A DNA stretch of 64,000 nt from Peromyscus leucopus (lineage: Eukaryota; Chordata; Mammalia; Rodentia; Cricetidae), in contig NC_051068.1 in NCBI RefSeq assembly GCF_004664715.2, positions 14,796,298-14,860,297 on the forward strand, written 5' to 3'. Positions 1 through 9,902 of this stretch are shown here, piece by piece. Within the stretch, counting starts at the first letter, position 1; each line of letters starts with the position of its first letter. The notes below the pieces were generated by a model, which was not told the origin of the DNA, made no database searches, and saw only the letters and a program-made list of their open reading frames with translations. Position numbers and translations under genes: made by a program.

Positions 1-326
1 TAGAAATCATTAAAACGCATGAAGCTCTGCTTTCAAAAGTTAGAAGTGTTAAGGTATCTGATTCAGAATCCCTACCTGACTAAAACCAGTTTTATGTAAA
101 TAGTAAGCTAAACATCTTTACTCTTTTCTATACTTTGCTACAAATATGCAAATAAGGTAGGCAGGCCGTTCTGTAACAAACTAGATGTGGCAGCGTGGTT
201 ATCATGTGGAAGAAACAGAAAGCCAATTATTAAAATTCATTAATAAATAAAGAACTTGTAACCTTGTTATGTAGTAAAGTGTGTAGCTGTTTGGAAATGT
301 TTTAGAGGAGGAATTTTAACACCTCA
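1..326. other. Unique AT-rich sequence
   Basis: No repeat or gene recognised. Two overlapping AATAAA hexamers lie at 242-251 without any other sign of a transcript end. Confidence 0.5.
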
Positions 327-369
327 GGAGGGGGGGGGGGGTGGAGGGGGGTGGGGGGGTGGCGGCTGT
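327..369 (+). repeat. G-rich tract, G-quadruplex potential
   Basis: Four or more separate G runs (the first about a dozen Gs, then runs of six and seven) within 40 bases on the plus strand, enough for an intramolecular quadruplex. Confidence 0.85.
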
Positions 370-617
370 GGGATTGATGATGAATTGTTTGCCTTAAGTC
401 CCTTGCTGCTTTGTAAAGCAAATGACTAATAGGCTCCATTTGGATACAAAGTAGAGGAAATTTGTAAATAAGGAAAGCAACATCACACAGAGGTTAAAAA
501 AGAGAAAGAGAAAAGAAATGGCAAAATGTAACAGTGTCTCCCAGCAGTTATACCTACTTTAAGCTATCTGAATCGTGGGGGAATAAAGCTGATGTGGATA
601 AACCGTTGTGACTCCCT

Positions 618-659
618 GTCTCTCTCTCTCTCTCTCTCACTCACACACACACACACATA
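618..659. repeat. (TC)n(AC)n microsatellite
   Basis: About ten TC units run directly into about nine AC units. Confidence 0.95.
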
Positions 660-1430
660 CACTTTTTTTCCCAGAGTGCACCACTCAAATTTCACTTTCC
701 CTGGGAGAGCAGGGGGGCCTGGGCCGCACTGGAAGAAGCACTGAGGGGCCCTGCCTTGACCCCTGCTGAGCTCTGTCCTCATCCCTACTTGCTATTTTGC
801 CTTGGCCAGCTCTGCACATGGTAAGCCCCCTCCCCATAGGAAGCGGCTGCCATGCCTTTCCATTGAATTCTTTTGTGAAAATTAGATTCTAACTAAGGCT
901 GAATATCCTTTGGGATACAGGCTGCGGGCAGGGTGGGGAGGTGCTCTGTACAAATGCTCATGCTCCGAGGCTGGGACTTCTCGTCTTCTCACTCCATTAA
1001 ATCCCTATTATAAAAGTTATCTCCACAAAGCCTATTATAGTATTCTGAGAACAAACTGGACCATGAATAACTTAGTTGGAAGTGTAGATTATTTTCTACT
1101 CGAGGAAACTTAGACATGACAACAGATTAACTAGGAGAATAGTGATCAATCTTAGATGGATTCAGAGCTTCCCTCTTAGTCCAGAGCACCCTTGCTCTCC
1201 CTCTTAATGCTCAAGATGCCCTTCTTTGTCTTAAGCACGTCCCAGAGATGACACTGTCTGCCAGCACCGTAGAAGTCTAACAGGAGATGACCTCCTTCGG
1301 GCTGTGGATCTGTAGGTAGACAGGTTGGCCAAGGGAGGGCCTGTACTCAGATGTGGGGTGAAATGATATAAACAGGATAATTAAGTACAATTATTATTTA
1401 AATTTTTGTTCATTTGTTTGTTTTTTATGG
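660..1430. other. Unique sequence
   Basis: Single-copy looking, no SINE or LTR recognised; short open frames here show no family resemblance. Confidence 0.5.
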
Positions 1431-1431
1431 A

Positions 1432-1556
1432 GTCCTAGTATGGTGGTGCACTCCTTGACTCACAGTACTCCAGAGGTGGAGGGCAGGCCGATCTCAGTGA
1501 GCTCAAGGCCAGTCTGGTCTATGAGGTGAGTTCCAGGGTAGCCAATTTACATAGTA
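1432..1556 (+). mobile_element. B1 SINE, diverged
   Basis: Follows the 7SL-derived B1 order on the plus strand: head 'TATGGTGGTGCA', box-B-like 'GAGCTCAAGGCCAGTCTGG', then 'GTGAGTTCCAGGGTAGCC'. Right end decays into a C-rich tract. Confidence 0.85.
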
Positions 1557-1622
1557 AACACCCCCCCTACCCCCCCCACCACCACCCACCACTCCCACCC
1601 CCACACACCCCCCATCTCAAAA
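1557..1622. repeat. C-rich / CCCACC low-complexity tract
   Basis: C runs and CCACC blocks follow the B1 where its A-rich tail would be expected. Confidence 0.9.
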
Positions 1623-1689
1623 CAACAAAAAAGGTGTTTTATTTTGTTTTTATGGAATGTACTATTACAGACTACTTTAATGTTTTTTA

Positions 1690-1871
1690 CATTTAAAAAA
1701 CCTGCGCACACACAAATGCAAGTATTTGGGCAAGCTCATACCATGGAGCCTATGGAAGTTAGAGAAGATCTTAGGGCAGTGGTTTCTCCTCTCCCCGCCT
1801 CGTGGATCCCAGGGATTGAGTTTAGGCTGTGAGACTTGACAGCAGCCTTACCGCGCCATCTTGCTGGTCTT
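1690..1871 (-). mobile_element. B3-like SINE, diverged
   Basis: Antisense B3 landmarks in order: 'GGTTTCTCCTCTCC', 'TGGATCCCAGGGATTGAG', 'AGCAGCCTTACC' and terminal 'GCCATCTTGCTGG', the complement of the tRNA-like head. Confidence 0.7.
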
Positions 1872-2019
1872 CCAATACCTTTCGACTTCTAGCTTTGTTT
1901 GAGCCCTAGAATGACATTTACGAAAACCCCAACATGCATCTTGACTTGTGATTGCAGGTCTTGATATACTAGGGCATCTACTTACTTAGATTATTATTTT
2001 TGAATGTATTTTTATTGTT

Positions 2020-2218
2020 ATTTGTAGACAGTCTCATGTAGTCCAGGTTGACTTTGAGCTTACTGTGTAACTAAGGATGACCCTGGACTCCCAACCCTCT
2101 GCTTATGTTTCTCAAGCTCTGGGATGCTGGCATTTGTCCCTACACTTGGTTCAGCAGGGCTAGTGGTAGAGCTGGGGCTTCTTCGTGCATGCCGAACAAG
2201 CACTCTATGGGGGAAGCA
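2020..2218 (-). mobile_element. B4 SINE (ID/B1 fusion)
   Basis: Antisense B1-like part ('GACAGTCTCATGTAGTCCAGG', then 'TGTAACTAAGGATGACCCTGG') followed by an ID-like part ('GAGCTGGGGCTTCTTCGTGC', 'AACAAGCACTCTATGG'). This order is the B4 signature. Confidence 0.8.
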
Positions 2219-2222
2219 GCCT

Positions 2223-2391
2223 CCAATGTAGACCATGTAGTTCAAGACTAATACACACACACAAAATGGGCTTTTAATGGTCTGTGTTTTCTTTTCCTCA
2301 CTATCAACCCAATGTAGACCATGTAGTTCAAGACTAATACACACACAAAATGGGCTTTAATGGTCTGTGTTTTCTATTCCTTACTGTCAAC
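2223..2391. repeat. Tandem duplication, 86-bp unit x2
   Basis: Copy 1 spans 2223-2308 and copy 2 spans 2309-2391, head to tail. They differ by loss of one CA unit and one T in copy 2 and by a few substitutions. The unit is not a known repeat to me and starts just after the B4. Confidence 0.95.
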
Positions 2392-2429
2392 TTTTTGTAT
2401 TATAGAATAGTAAAGTTTTTTGTTGTTGT

Positions 2430-2572
2430 ATTTTCAACACAGGGTTTTTCTGTATAACCCTAGCTGTCCTGGAACTTACTCTGTAGATCAGGCTGACCTC
2501 GAACTCACAGAGATCCTCCTGCCTTTGCCTCCTGAGTGCTAGGATTAAAGGTGTGCACCACCAGAACTGGCT
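2430..2572 (-). mobile_element. B1 SINE
   Basis: Nearly full antisense B1: 'CACAGGGTTTTTCTGTATA', 'TGTCCTGGAACTTACTCTG', 'CTCACAGAGATCCTCCTGCC', 'GGATTAAAGGTGTGCACCAC'. Confidence 0.95.
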
Positions 2573-2621
2573 GTACATGATTTCTAATTAGATATTTTTA
2601 TTTATTGATTGATTGATGAAG

Positions 2622-2722
2622 ACATACTATCACTATGTATCCCTTACTGGCCTGGAACTCACTATATAGACCACGCTGCCCTCAAATACCCAGAAATCTG
2701 CCTACCTCTGTGAGTTGTATAT
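2622..2722 (-). mobile_element. B1-derived fragment
   Basis: Diverged antisense B1 core: 'GGCCTGGAACTCACTATATA' and 'AGAAATCTGCCTACCTCTG'; head missing. Confidence 0.65.
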
Positions 2723-2865
2723 GATTTTAAATTCCAGAACTCAAGACAGCTTAGTGTAATGAAATCACTGTATGGATTCTTCCCCCATCTGATCAAAGTC
2801 AGGCCTGGACCAGGCTCCTCAAGCACTCTACCTCTGTGCCCTTGGAGGGTTTTTGTTTTGTTTTG

Positions 2866-3044
2866 TTCTTTTTTTAAGACAAGGTCTCATGTATCCCAGG
2901 ACTGACCTAGAACTTTCTGTGTATCAACAACTCACTACTTAGCCAAAGCTTAGCTTCTGACCTTCCTGAGGCTGTTTTACAGGCTTCTGGTTCAGTTTGT
3001 GCTGCAAACCAAAGCCAAGGCCTCATCCACTGAGTTGTGACCAG
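2866..3044 (-). mobile_element. B4-like SINE, diverged
   Basis: 'AAGACAAGGTCTCATGTATC', 'CTGACCTAGAACTTTCTGTG', then an ID-like end with 'CAAGGCCTCATCCACTGAG'. Old, many substitutions. Confidence 0.6.
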
Positions 3045-3117
3045 CCCTTTAGTTTTTATGGACCGCTGTCTTTTAATATCTTGGCAAGATTGAAGACAGA
3101 AATTATATTACTTTTGT

Positions 3118-3220
3118 TCTTCTTAGGATTTTTTTTTAATGCCAAATGCCATTCATTGAAAGAGGGAGGAGGTCTTAAATACAGGCTTACAGCACAATGG
3201 GAGAATCTTCTTAGGATTTT
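3118..3220 (-). mobile_element. Retrocopy of a transcript 3' end, with 15-bp TSD
   Basis: Perfect 15-bp target duplication TCTTCTTAGGATTTT at 3118-3132 and 3206-3220 encloses 73 bp. On the minus strand the insert ends in GGCATT plus a short A tail, preceded about 20 bases upstream by AATGAA, a one-base variant of AATAAA. The same sequence recurs at 13.5 kb with its own duplication. The 3' end looks like an R region of a class II ERV LTR transcript (inference); the duplication length and A tail indicate L1-type reverse transcription. Confidence 0.8.
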
Positions 3221-3234
3221 ATTTTTAAAAAGTG

Positions 3235-3370
3235 TGCACTGCCCTGCATGGTGTCAGGGTACTTTTAACCTATCTCTTGGGACACAGTGTGAGTTCAGAG
3301 CCATCCTGGTCCACAAATCAATGCCAGGACAGCCAGGGCTGTGTAGTGAAACCTTGCCTCAAAGGTGGAG
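3235..3370 (+). mobile_element. B1 SINE, diverged
   Basis: Right half clear: 'GAGTTCAGAGCCATCCTGGT', 'CAGGACAGCCAGGGCTGTG', 'GAAACCTTGCCTCAAA'; left half poorly preserved. Confidence 0.75.
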
Positions 3371-3529
3371 GGGATAATTTCATAGGGGTCATAAAAGATT
3401 GTATTTACTTGTGTTTATTTTGCCCTTTCTAAACATAAAAATCAAGACACACAAAGTGATAGCCACATTTGATTCTTCTTAGTTTTTTGTTTGTTTGCTT
3501 TTCTTCTTGTTTTTGTTGTTGTTGCTATT

Positions 3530-3664
3530 TTCTTCCGGGGTGGTCAGATAGACACAGAATTTGAGTAGCCCAGGTTGGCTCCTTATTGTATACAGTCCAG
3601 GCTTACCTTTCTGCCTCCACCTACCAAGTGCTGGGATTACAGGCTTGTACCTCCGTGCCTAGCC
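3530..3664 (-). mobile_element. B1/B4-derived SINE
   Basis: 'GTAGCCCAGGTTGGCTCC', 'CTGCCTCCACCTACCAAGTG', 'GGGATTACAGGCTTGTACC'. Preceded by a GTTT-rich tract that corresponds to its antisense A tail. Confidence 0.7.
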
Positions 3665-3674
3665 TCAGGCATGC

Positions 3675-3784
3675 TTTTTTGTCTATCTGAGATAGGGTCT
3701 CCATCTATAGCCAAGCTGACCTTGAGCTCCACCCAGCCTTCCCGCTTCTGCCTTCTCAGTGCTGGGATCACAGGCCTGTGTGAA
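3675..3784 (-). mobile_element. B1-derived SINE, diverged
   Basis: 'TGAGATAGGGTCTCCATCTA', 'GCCAAGCTGACCTTGAGC', 'AGTGCTGGGATCACAGGC'. Abuts the previous copy in the same orientation. Confidence 0.65.
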
Positions 3785-3796
3785 CTTTCAAAAACA

Positions 3797-4128
3797 GAAA
3801 AAAAAAAAAAAATGCATGTATGTGTGTGATGTAAATGTGTGTGCATGCATGTATGGAGGTCAGAGGTCAATGTTGGGAGTCTTCCTTTCTTACTCTCAAC
3901 ATTATTTCTTGAGACAGGGTCTCACAGTGAACCTGGAGCTCACCCATTTAGGTTTGACTGAGACCCTAGGATCTTCTCATCGCAGCCTCCCAGTGCTGGG
4001 ACACCAGGCTTGCTCGACTACAGTCGTCTTCTTTGTCACATGGGTGCTGGAGATCCGAACTCAGTCCTTCCAGGACTCAGGAGCAAGTGCTGAGCCATCC
4101 CTCTGTCTTCCCAAGCCCTTGGACCTTT
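3797..4128 (-). mobile_element. RSINE1/B3-like composite SINE
   Basis: After an A run and TG-rich stretch: 'GGAGGTCAGAGGTCAATG', an inner B1-like 'GAGACAGGGTCTCACAGTGA', then the tRNA-like end 'GAGCAAGTGCTGAGCCATCC'. A tRNA-related SINE enclosing 7SL-like sequence; exact family uncertain. Confidence 0.6.
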
Positions 4129-4552
4129 TCAGCGTTCAGACTTTTCTAAGAAAATGTGACATTGGGCTGAAGATATTCAGAGGACGTGAAAGTGGGCGAT
4201 CAGGCCCTGGATCCAAACTCCTGCTGTCTCCCCACATGCACAACAAGAACTGAAAAATGTAAAGACTCTCGGGTTGGTGGTCAAGCCTGGGTTCCATCTT
4301 AGCCCTGAAACAATGCTCTGGTGTTCACGGGGTATTTGTGCAGCTGTTCCTGAAGTTCTGAAGTCCCTTGCTCTGTTGGTAACCACGTGCACTCTGTCCC
4401 TTTGTCTCCTGGTTGGCTGTTGTTCCAAATGTTTTCTCGTCCTTTTGCTCTCTGTCCCTTTCAGGCTCTCCCCTTCTGTCTTCCCTCCTTCCCGCCATTG
4501 CTTCCTTCCCTTTTCTCTGCCCTCTCTTTCCTCCTGTCTTTTTTCTTTCTAA
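4129..4552. other. Unique sequence ending in a pyrimidine-rich block
   Basis: 4129-4440 shows nothing recognisable; 4440-4552 is a C/T-rich low-complexity run (CCCTTTCAGG, TTCCCTCC, TTTTCT blocks). Confidence 0.5.
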
Positions 4553-4732
4553 TGATTCATTTATTCTTATTTTAGGTGCATACATTCTTCATGTACGTCG
4601 TGTGAAGGTGTCAGATCCCCTGGAACTGGAGTTACAGACAGTTGTGAACTGCCATGTGGGTGCTGGGAATTGAACCCGGGTCCTCTGGAAGAGCAGCCAG
4701 TGCTCTTAACTGCTGAGCCATCTGTCCAGCCC
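4553..4732 (-). mobile_element. B2 SINE
   Basis: Well preserved antisense B2: 'GTGTCAGATCCCCTGGAAC', 'TGAACCCGGGTCCTCTGG', 'TGCTCTTAACTGCTGAGCC', ending CCAGCCC. Confidence 0.95.
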
Positions 4733-4848
4733 TGTCTTCTCTTTTCATCACCCTGCCCTCTCTCCTTTGTTTCTCCCTCTCGACCTTCTCTCCTATGTTT
4801 ATTCATTATATTTTATCTAGCATCTTTATCTTAAAACATAGGACATAG

Positions 4849-5002
4849 CCGGGTGGTGGTGGCGCACGTCTTTAGTCCCAGCACTCGGGAGGCAGAGCCA
4901 GGCGGATCTCTGTGAATTTGAGGCGAGCCTGGTCTACAGAGAGAGATTCAGGACAGGCACCAAAGCCACACAAAGAAACCCTGTCATGAAAAAAAAAACA
5001 AA
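4849..5002 (+). mobile_element. B1 SINE
   Basis: Head 'GCCGGGTGGTGGTGGCGCAC' and the variant right half 'GGACAGGCACCAAAGCCAC', ending in a short A tail. Confidence 0.97.
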
Positions 5003-5515
5003 AACCCAAAGGACACAGACACGAGGGGCGCATCTCTGGTAGAGCACTTGTCTAGCCTGCTGGACCCTGCTTTCTTTAATCAGAACTTCCTCCCCCAGGA
5101 AAGGACAAGAAACAAAGGAAATCCAGGGCAGCTGGTTCTGGGTCTAGATAACACAACAAAACCTTCTCTTCGGTTTGTGTTCATGACAATCTGAGAACCC
5201 TCAGGCGGGCCTTCCCTGGCTTCCAAAAGCCAGTCCTCAGCAGTCGGTCTGTGGCACAAATCTTGCCAATTTCCTTCTGACTCCTTTATAATCTTCCTAA
5301 GTTAATTTTAGGAATCAAATCTGAAAAGCAAGTAATCGACTTGTTACATAGCATTTTTGAGATAATGCAATTACATTTCTCCTGTAACCCTCCCTAGGTC
5401 GCTCTCCTCTCTCTTTACATTCGTGGCCTCTTGTCTCACTGTTAGTTGTTGTAAGTATATACACATACGTTCCCAAATAGGACGGTTGAGTCTGTCTAAT
5501 TACACTCATGTGTGT
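5003..5515. other. Unique sequence
   Basis: Nothing recognised apart from a faint ID-like phrase near 5035 ('GGTAGAGCACTTGTCTAGC'). Confidence 0.45.
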
Positions 5516-5516
5516 T

Positions 5517-5795
5517 CAGAGCTGACTGGCAATCCGACAATCAGTTGCTGTGCTCTTACCTGGGGAGGACCACCTCTCCTGCTCCCAGCGTGTGCAGGTG
5601 AAGACCCATGGGCGTTTTTTCCCTTTTCTGTTTGGCGTGTCCTTTGGTGTCCTCTTTGTTTAGTTCATGTTTCGGCAGCCATATTGGTGAAACTTTATGG
5701 ATGTAGCTTCTGAACCTGCTAGGAGACGTAACCTCACAGCAAACTCCCTGACCCTCTGGCCCTTACAGTCTTTGCTACAGAGCACTTGCGTATGA
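5517..5795 (-). mobile_element. L1 3' UTR fragment (Lx-like)
   Basis: Antisense rodent L1 3' UTR phrases in order: 'TGTGCTCTTACCTGGGGAGG', 'TTTATGGATGTAGCTTCTGA', 'CTAGGAGACGTAACCTCACA', 'CAAACTCCCTGACCCTCTGG'. The same segment recurs at 20.1-20.5 kb. Confidence 0.85.
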
Positions 5796-5976
5796 GTATA
5801 TAACCATACCGTCTGTGTCTCCCTGGCTGGGGAAAGTTGGATTCAAACCCCAGAGTCTCCCATCCAGTGTCCTGTGAGGATGAATGACACATATCTCACC
5901 TGGCAACCATTAACAATCTGAAGACCCTCAGGGAGGGTGGGGCCTTGTGAGCCTCTCTCTACTAGCCACCTTGTTT

Positions 5977-6118
5977 TGCTTTCTGAGACAGAGTCTGGTA
6001 CAGCCCAAACTGGCCTTGAACTCCAAACGTAGCCAAGGCTAACCCAGAACCTGATGTCTGTCTCCATCTCCCAAGTGCTGGGATCATGAGCATTTCCCAC
6101 TGTGCCTGCTGCAAACGT
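5977..6118 (-). mobile_element. B4/B1-derived SINE
   Basis: 'TGAGACAGAGTCTGGTACAG', 'CTGGCCTTGAACTCCAAACG', 'TCCCAAGTGCTGGGATCATG'. Confidence 0.7.
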
Positions 6119-6283
6119 GCTGAAAGGCAGAGAAGCAAAGAATCAAAGCCTCCTGGACACGTTCCAGGAGCTCCACTAATCATCAAATTAGTCAATGGGT
6201 GTCAAGGTTTTGGGTGATGTAGAATAAGACAGGAGGAAGAGGTTATTTTCATGGGTACCAATCTTCTCACTGTGAAACAGCTT

Positions 6284-6345
6284 TTCCCCTTCCTCTCCCC
6301 CTCCCCCCTTCCCTTCCTTCCTTCCTCCCTCCCTCCCTTTATTTT
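6284..6345. repeat. (TCCC)n-like pyrimidine tract
   Basis: C/T-only stretch of TTCCC and CTCC units leading into an antisense SINE. Confidence 0.9.
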
Positions 6346-6349
6346 TCCT

Positions 6350-6478
6350 TTGAGTTGGAGTCTCCAGTAGCCCAGGCTGGCCTCTCCAATGCACTGTGTA
6401 GAAGATGACTTGAACACCTGACTCTCCTGCATCCGCCCCTCCCCCAACTCCCATGGCATGCACCACCACAGCCAGCTC
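6350..6478 (-). mobile_element. B4/B1-derived SINE
   Basis: 'GTTGGAGTCTCCAGTAGC', 'CCAGGCTGGCCTCTCCAATG', 'GCATGCACCACCACAGCC'. Confidence 0.65.
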
Positions 6479-6479
6479 T

Positions 6480-7160
6480 TACTATGAAATTTTAAGTCAG
6501 GGGAAACAACCTCACAGCGAAAGCCTGAGATCCACTCATACAGAAGAAATGGGGTGAAAGGTATTTCAACTCAAAATGGAATCTGAGGCTCATCATGAAG
6601 ATGAGCTCCAGGGTTTGGAAAGGTAAAGGAAACACCACCATCCCACCCTACCACCACCCCCTGTCCACAGCTGGGTAAGCAGGAGTGGGCACTCATGAAG
6701 GTCCAGAGTGGGTTTAGGGTCAATGCAACTTGCTTGGCACAGAGCCTCATGTTGTGGCGCGCTCCTAAGAGGCTTTTACTCAGACTCCTTTCAGTCAGGA
6801 GACAGGCATTTTGAGGACTCACAGCGAGCAAGGAGCTATGTAGGTTCTATTTTGAAAAACAGCTACACCGACAAGGGGAAGGGTCACATCTCCTACACTC
6901 AAAGATATCAACACAGGAGGATTTAGGCCTCAGTCCAAAGCCAATCAGTTACTTAGCCCTCAGTACCTACCTACGTAAGGGCCAGTTGTTTGTAAAGCTT
7001 TCCTTAGTAATTACAGTATCTATACATCAGGAATGCCCGGTACCATAATTTCAAACTTGACTATGACACAGATAACAGTTCAAACATTTCAAGAAGCATA
7101 CTTGGAAGTGACGTGTGAAATAAGAGAAAGAGACTTTTTATCAATTCCCCAGAAGTGTAA
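6480..7160. other. Unique sequence
   Basis: Single-copy looking, no element or exon signal recognised. Confidence 0.5.
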
Positions 7161-7164
7161 ATCT

Positions 7165-7433
7165 CAGAAAGATAGAAGAACCATAGATAGATGATAAATA
7201 GATACATATGTATATGATAGACAGACTGGGACAGATGATAGATTCAGAGATATGTATATACATATAGATGATAAAGAGAGGTAGATACATAGACGATGAA
7301 CAAATCCATGCATATATATCAACAGGTTGATGAGAGATGCTAAATAAGATATAGATTGATTAATAGATGATAGACATCAGTAGGTACACAAAGATTGGTG
7401 GATAGATAGATATATACATAGATAGATAGATAG
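7165..7433. repeat. Degenerate (GATA)n array
   Basis: About 270 bases of GATA/TAGA/ATAT units with heavy point mutation; the only clean runs are at 7397-7433. An old tetranucleotide array in decay. Confidence 0.85.
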
Positions 7434-7435
7434 GA

Positions 7436-7545
7436 ACAGAGGCAAGTGGATCTCTAAATCAGGCAGGACCTAATGAGTGCCAGGCCAGCCAGGGTGCCAG
7501 GTCAGCCAGGGTACACAGTGAGACCCTGTTTCAAATAAATAAGTA
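7436..7545 (+). mobile_element. B1 right half with internal 17-bp duplication
   Basis: Starts at 'GAGGCAAGTGGATCTCTAAA' and ends 'AGACCCTGTTTCAAATAAAT'. The segment GCCAGGCCAGCCAGGGT is repeated at once as GCCAGGTCAGCCAGGGT. Confidence 0.8.
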
Positions 7546-7794
7546 ATAAGACTTTATTGCATATATGGTCTTACTTTGCAACATTCCAGGGAGATTGTCC
7601 CATGCAGAATTGATGGTTCAGGGAGATCAAGTTTATTCTTTGTTGTTGTTCTGGGATTTTGTTGGCTTATACAGTTCATATCTTTGAAGGCTGAATGTAC
7701 AGCATCTCTTCCATTTCATTGTAATAATGCCCCCTGGAAACAGAACCTTCACACTTTGAGCTCTTGAAGTTTAGTCACGTGACTAAAATTAGCC

Positions 7795-7925
7795 TGTAAA
7801 GGTTTCATGTATCCCACATTGGCCTTGAATACCCTATGCAGCCAAAGCTGGCCTTGAACTCACCTCATGATCCTCCTGCCTCCACTTTCTGAGTACTAGG
7901 ATGAGGACCACAATGTCCAGCTTTC
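7795..7925 (-). mobile_element. B4/B1-derived SINE
   Basis: 'GGTTTCATGTATCCCACATT', 'CAAAGCTGGCCTTGAACTCA', 'TTCTGAGTACTAGGATGAGG'. Confidence 0.7.
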
Positions 7926-7934
7926 ACTCTGTTG

Positions 7935-8110
7935 GTTTTTTTTTTAATTTTGATTTTATTACTATTATTGTATGTGATGTATATGTGCACATGTATAGAG
8001 GTCGGAGGAAAACTCCCTGGGGACAGTTCAGTCTTTCCACTCCTGTGTGGGTTCCGGGGTTAGGACTCACATTAGGCCTGTGCATCATGCACTTTATCTT
8101 TCAGGAGTCC
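7935..8110 (-). mobile_element. B3-like SINE, diverged
   Basis: 'GTATATGTGCACATGTATAG', 'GGTCGGAGGAAAACTCCC', 'GTGGGTTCCGGGGTTAGGAC'. tRNA-like head degraded. Confidence 0.55.
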
Positions 8111-8111
8111 T

Positions 8112-8175
8112 CTCTCACTCTCTCTCTTTTTGAGCATGTGTGTGTGCGCGTGCACGCGCACGTGTGTGCCTGAGT
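8112..8175. repeat. (TC)n and (TG)n(CG)n simple repeats
   Basis: TC run, then TGTGTGTGCGCGTGCACGCGCACGTG-like alternating purine-pyrimidine sequence that is largely self-complementary. Confidence 0.85.
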
Positions 8176-8346
8176 GTATGAATGTACTCCATATGCATAC
8201 AGAAGGCTGAGGAGGTTATAAAAAAAGCATGAGATGCCCTGGAATTGGAGTTACTGGTGTTAGTAAGCCACCATGTGGTGCTGGGACCGGAATCCTAGTC
8301 TTCTCCAAGAGCAGAAAGCTAACATTGCTGGGCTGTCTCTCCAGGC
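8176..8346 (-). mobile_element. B2/B3-like SINE
   Basis: 'GATGCCCTGGAATTGGAGTT', 'CATGTGGTGCTGGGACCGG', 'CTGGGCTGTCTCTCCAGGCC'. Confidence 0.8.
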
Positions 8347-8379
8347 CCTCCCGCTGTGAAACATCTCAGCGAGTCTGTG

Positions 8380-8507
8380 TGGTTTGGTTTTTGTAGCTGT
8401 CCTGGAACTCACTCTGTAGACCAGGCTGGCCTTGAACTCACAGAGATCTGCCTGCCTCTGCCTCCAGAGTGCTGGGATCAAAAGTGTGCGCTACCATGGC
8501 CAGGCTC
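8380..8507 (-). mobile_element. B1 SINE
   Basis: 'GCTGTCCTGGAACTCACTCT', 'CTCACAGAGATCTGCCTGCC', 'GCGCTACCATGGCCAGGC'; right end shortened. Confidence 0.93.
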
Positions 8508-8509
8508 TC

Positions 8510-9100
8510 TCAGCTAGTCTGGATCACAGCATATTTCATTCTATCGATGGTCACTTAGGTTGTTTCCAGCCAAAGCAACTGGTAGTATTTTAATCTTGAA
8601 TGTGATATAGAGGTGTGTAATACACCCCATTTTACTAATGATCAAAATGAGACTGTAAGTTGCTGAAGGTCATGCACCAGGTAAGTAATCAAACAGAGCT
8701 CAGAAGTTCACTGATTAACTCAGGACCGCACTGAAGTTTTTCTGTTTGCTGTGGAAAAGCTTCGTAAACCCAGGGGTCCTCCCCTTACGGTAAGACATCC
8801 TGCTTCCCGAAACAAGTCATCACACAGTCACCTGCTAAAGTCAACCTGGGGACTGAGCAGAGTGACAGACAGGCACCACTGAGAAGATGAGGCAAAGTGC
8901 TAACCGCAATCCTTAAAACCAAGACACCACTGTTAGCACAATGCTAACACAGTTTGAAAGCAGTGTGAACCACAGGGCTGTGGAGCCAGGAGGGTGACTG
9001 GCTGCCTATTCTGTGGATGTTCGGAAAAACTTCGGCCTTGTCTAGCAGGTGCAGGTGATACTGCTGATGCTTCCTCAGCAGGGGCTAGGGAGTGGGGTTG
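8510..9100. other. Unique sequence with a MIR relic
   Basis: Apart from the MIR-like segment at 8620-8720, nothing recognised. Confidence 0.5.
8620..8720 (-). mobile_element. MIR SINE fragment
   Basis: 'CCCCATTTTACTAATGATCA' followed by 'GAAGGTCATGCACCAGGTAA' and 'ACAGAGCTCAGAA' matches the complement of the conserved MIR core (CATTTTACAGATGAGG…AAGGTCACACAGCTAG). Confidence 0.6.
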
Positions 9101-9104
9101 CAGG

Positions 9105-9185
9105 ATCCTGAGCTGGCAGATGCTTCAGCTCAGGAGTCCGAGGCTAGCCTGCACAAGGATGTAAGATCCCATTTCTAAAACAAAA
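9105..9185 (+). mobile_element. B1-derived fragment
   Basis: 'AGGAGTCCGAGGCTAGCCTG', 'AAGATCCCATTTCTAAAAC'. Left part absent. Confidence 0.5.
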
Positions 9186-9300
9186 CATAAACATTGGATT
9201 GTTGTCTACCTTGAAGTTCGGTATCTCTGTCACACTGTACTAAATAATGTGAAGGCAATCAAACTTTAGTAACTACGATTGTATATAAAAACCAACTATA

Positions 9301-9656
9301 GTTTTTGTTTTTGCTTTCTTTGAAACGGGGTCTCAAAAAAAAAAAAGCAAAAGAGAGCTGGGCGGTGGTGTTGCATGCCTTTAATCCCAGCACTTGGAGG
9401 CAGAGGCAGGCGGATCTCTGTGAGTTTGAGGCCAGCCTGGGCTACAGAGTGAGTTCCAGGACAGGCTCCAAAGCTACAGAGAAACCCTGTCTTGAAAAGA
9501 AAAAAAAAAAAAAAAAAAAGAAAGAAATGGGGTCTCACTGTAATTCTGGCTGTCCTGGAACTAACTTTGTAGACCAGGCTGGCCTCAAGCTCACAGACAT
9601 CTGCCTGCTTTTGCCTCCCGAGTGCTGAGATTAAAGGTATGCACCACCACATCAGG
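9301..9656 (-). mobile_element. B1 SINE split by a second B1
   Basis: Antisense B1 halves at 9313-9335 and 9524-9656. Flanks share an outer imperfect duplication (AAACCAACTATAG / AAACCAACTGTGA), so both insertions can be ordered. Confidence 0.85.
9336..9523 (+). mobile_element. B1 SINE nested in a B1
   Basis: Sense B1 from 'AGCTGGGCGGTGGTGTTGCA' to an A tail, flanked by GAAACGGGGTCTCA (9322-9335) and GAAATGGGGTCTCA (9524-9537), a 13-of-14 target duplication taken from the host B1. Confidence 0.92.
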
Positions 9657-9902
9657 GAAAACCAACTGTGATTTTCTGTTTTTTGTATTCTTATGGTCTA
9701 TTTATAATATAATAAGCTCTGAGGTAAGTATGGTCCTCTCTCTACATGGTGCCCTCAAATGCATGGTGTTCGATGTCGGCATCTGTGTTTTTAACTGGCA
9801 ATGTCTGGAATCCAAGGGCCCAGGAAATCCTTGATTACATGTCTTTATTGGTGGTGTCAATGCTTGCCAGTCACTGTGAAAATACAGCAAAAAACTAGAG
9901 AA
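9657..9902. other. Short unique block
   Basis: No element recognised. Confidence 0.4.
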
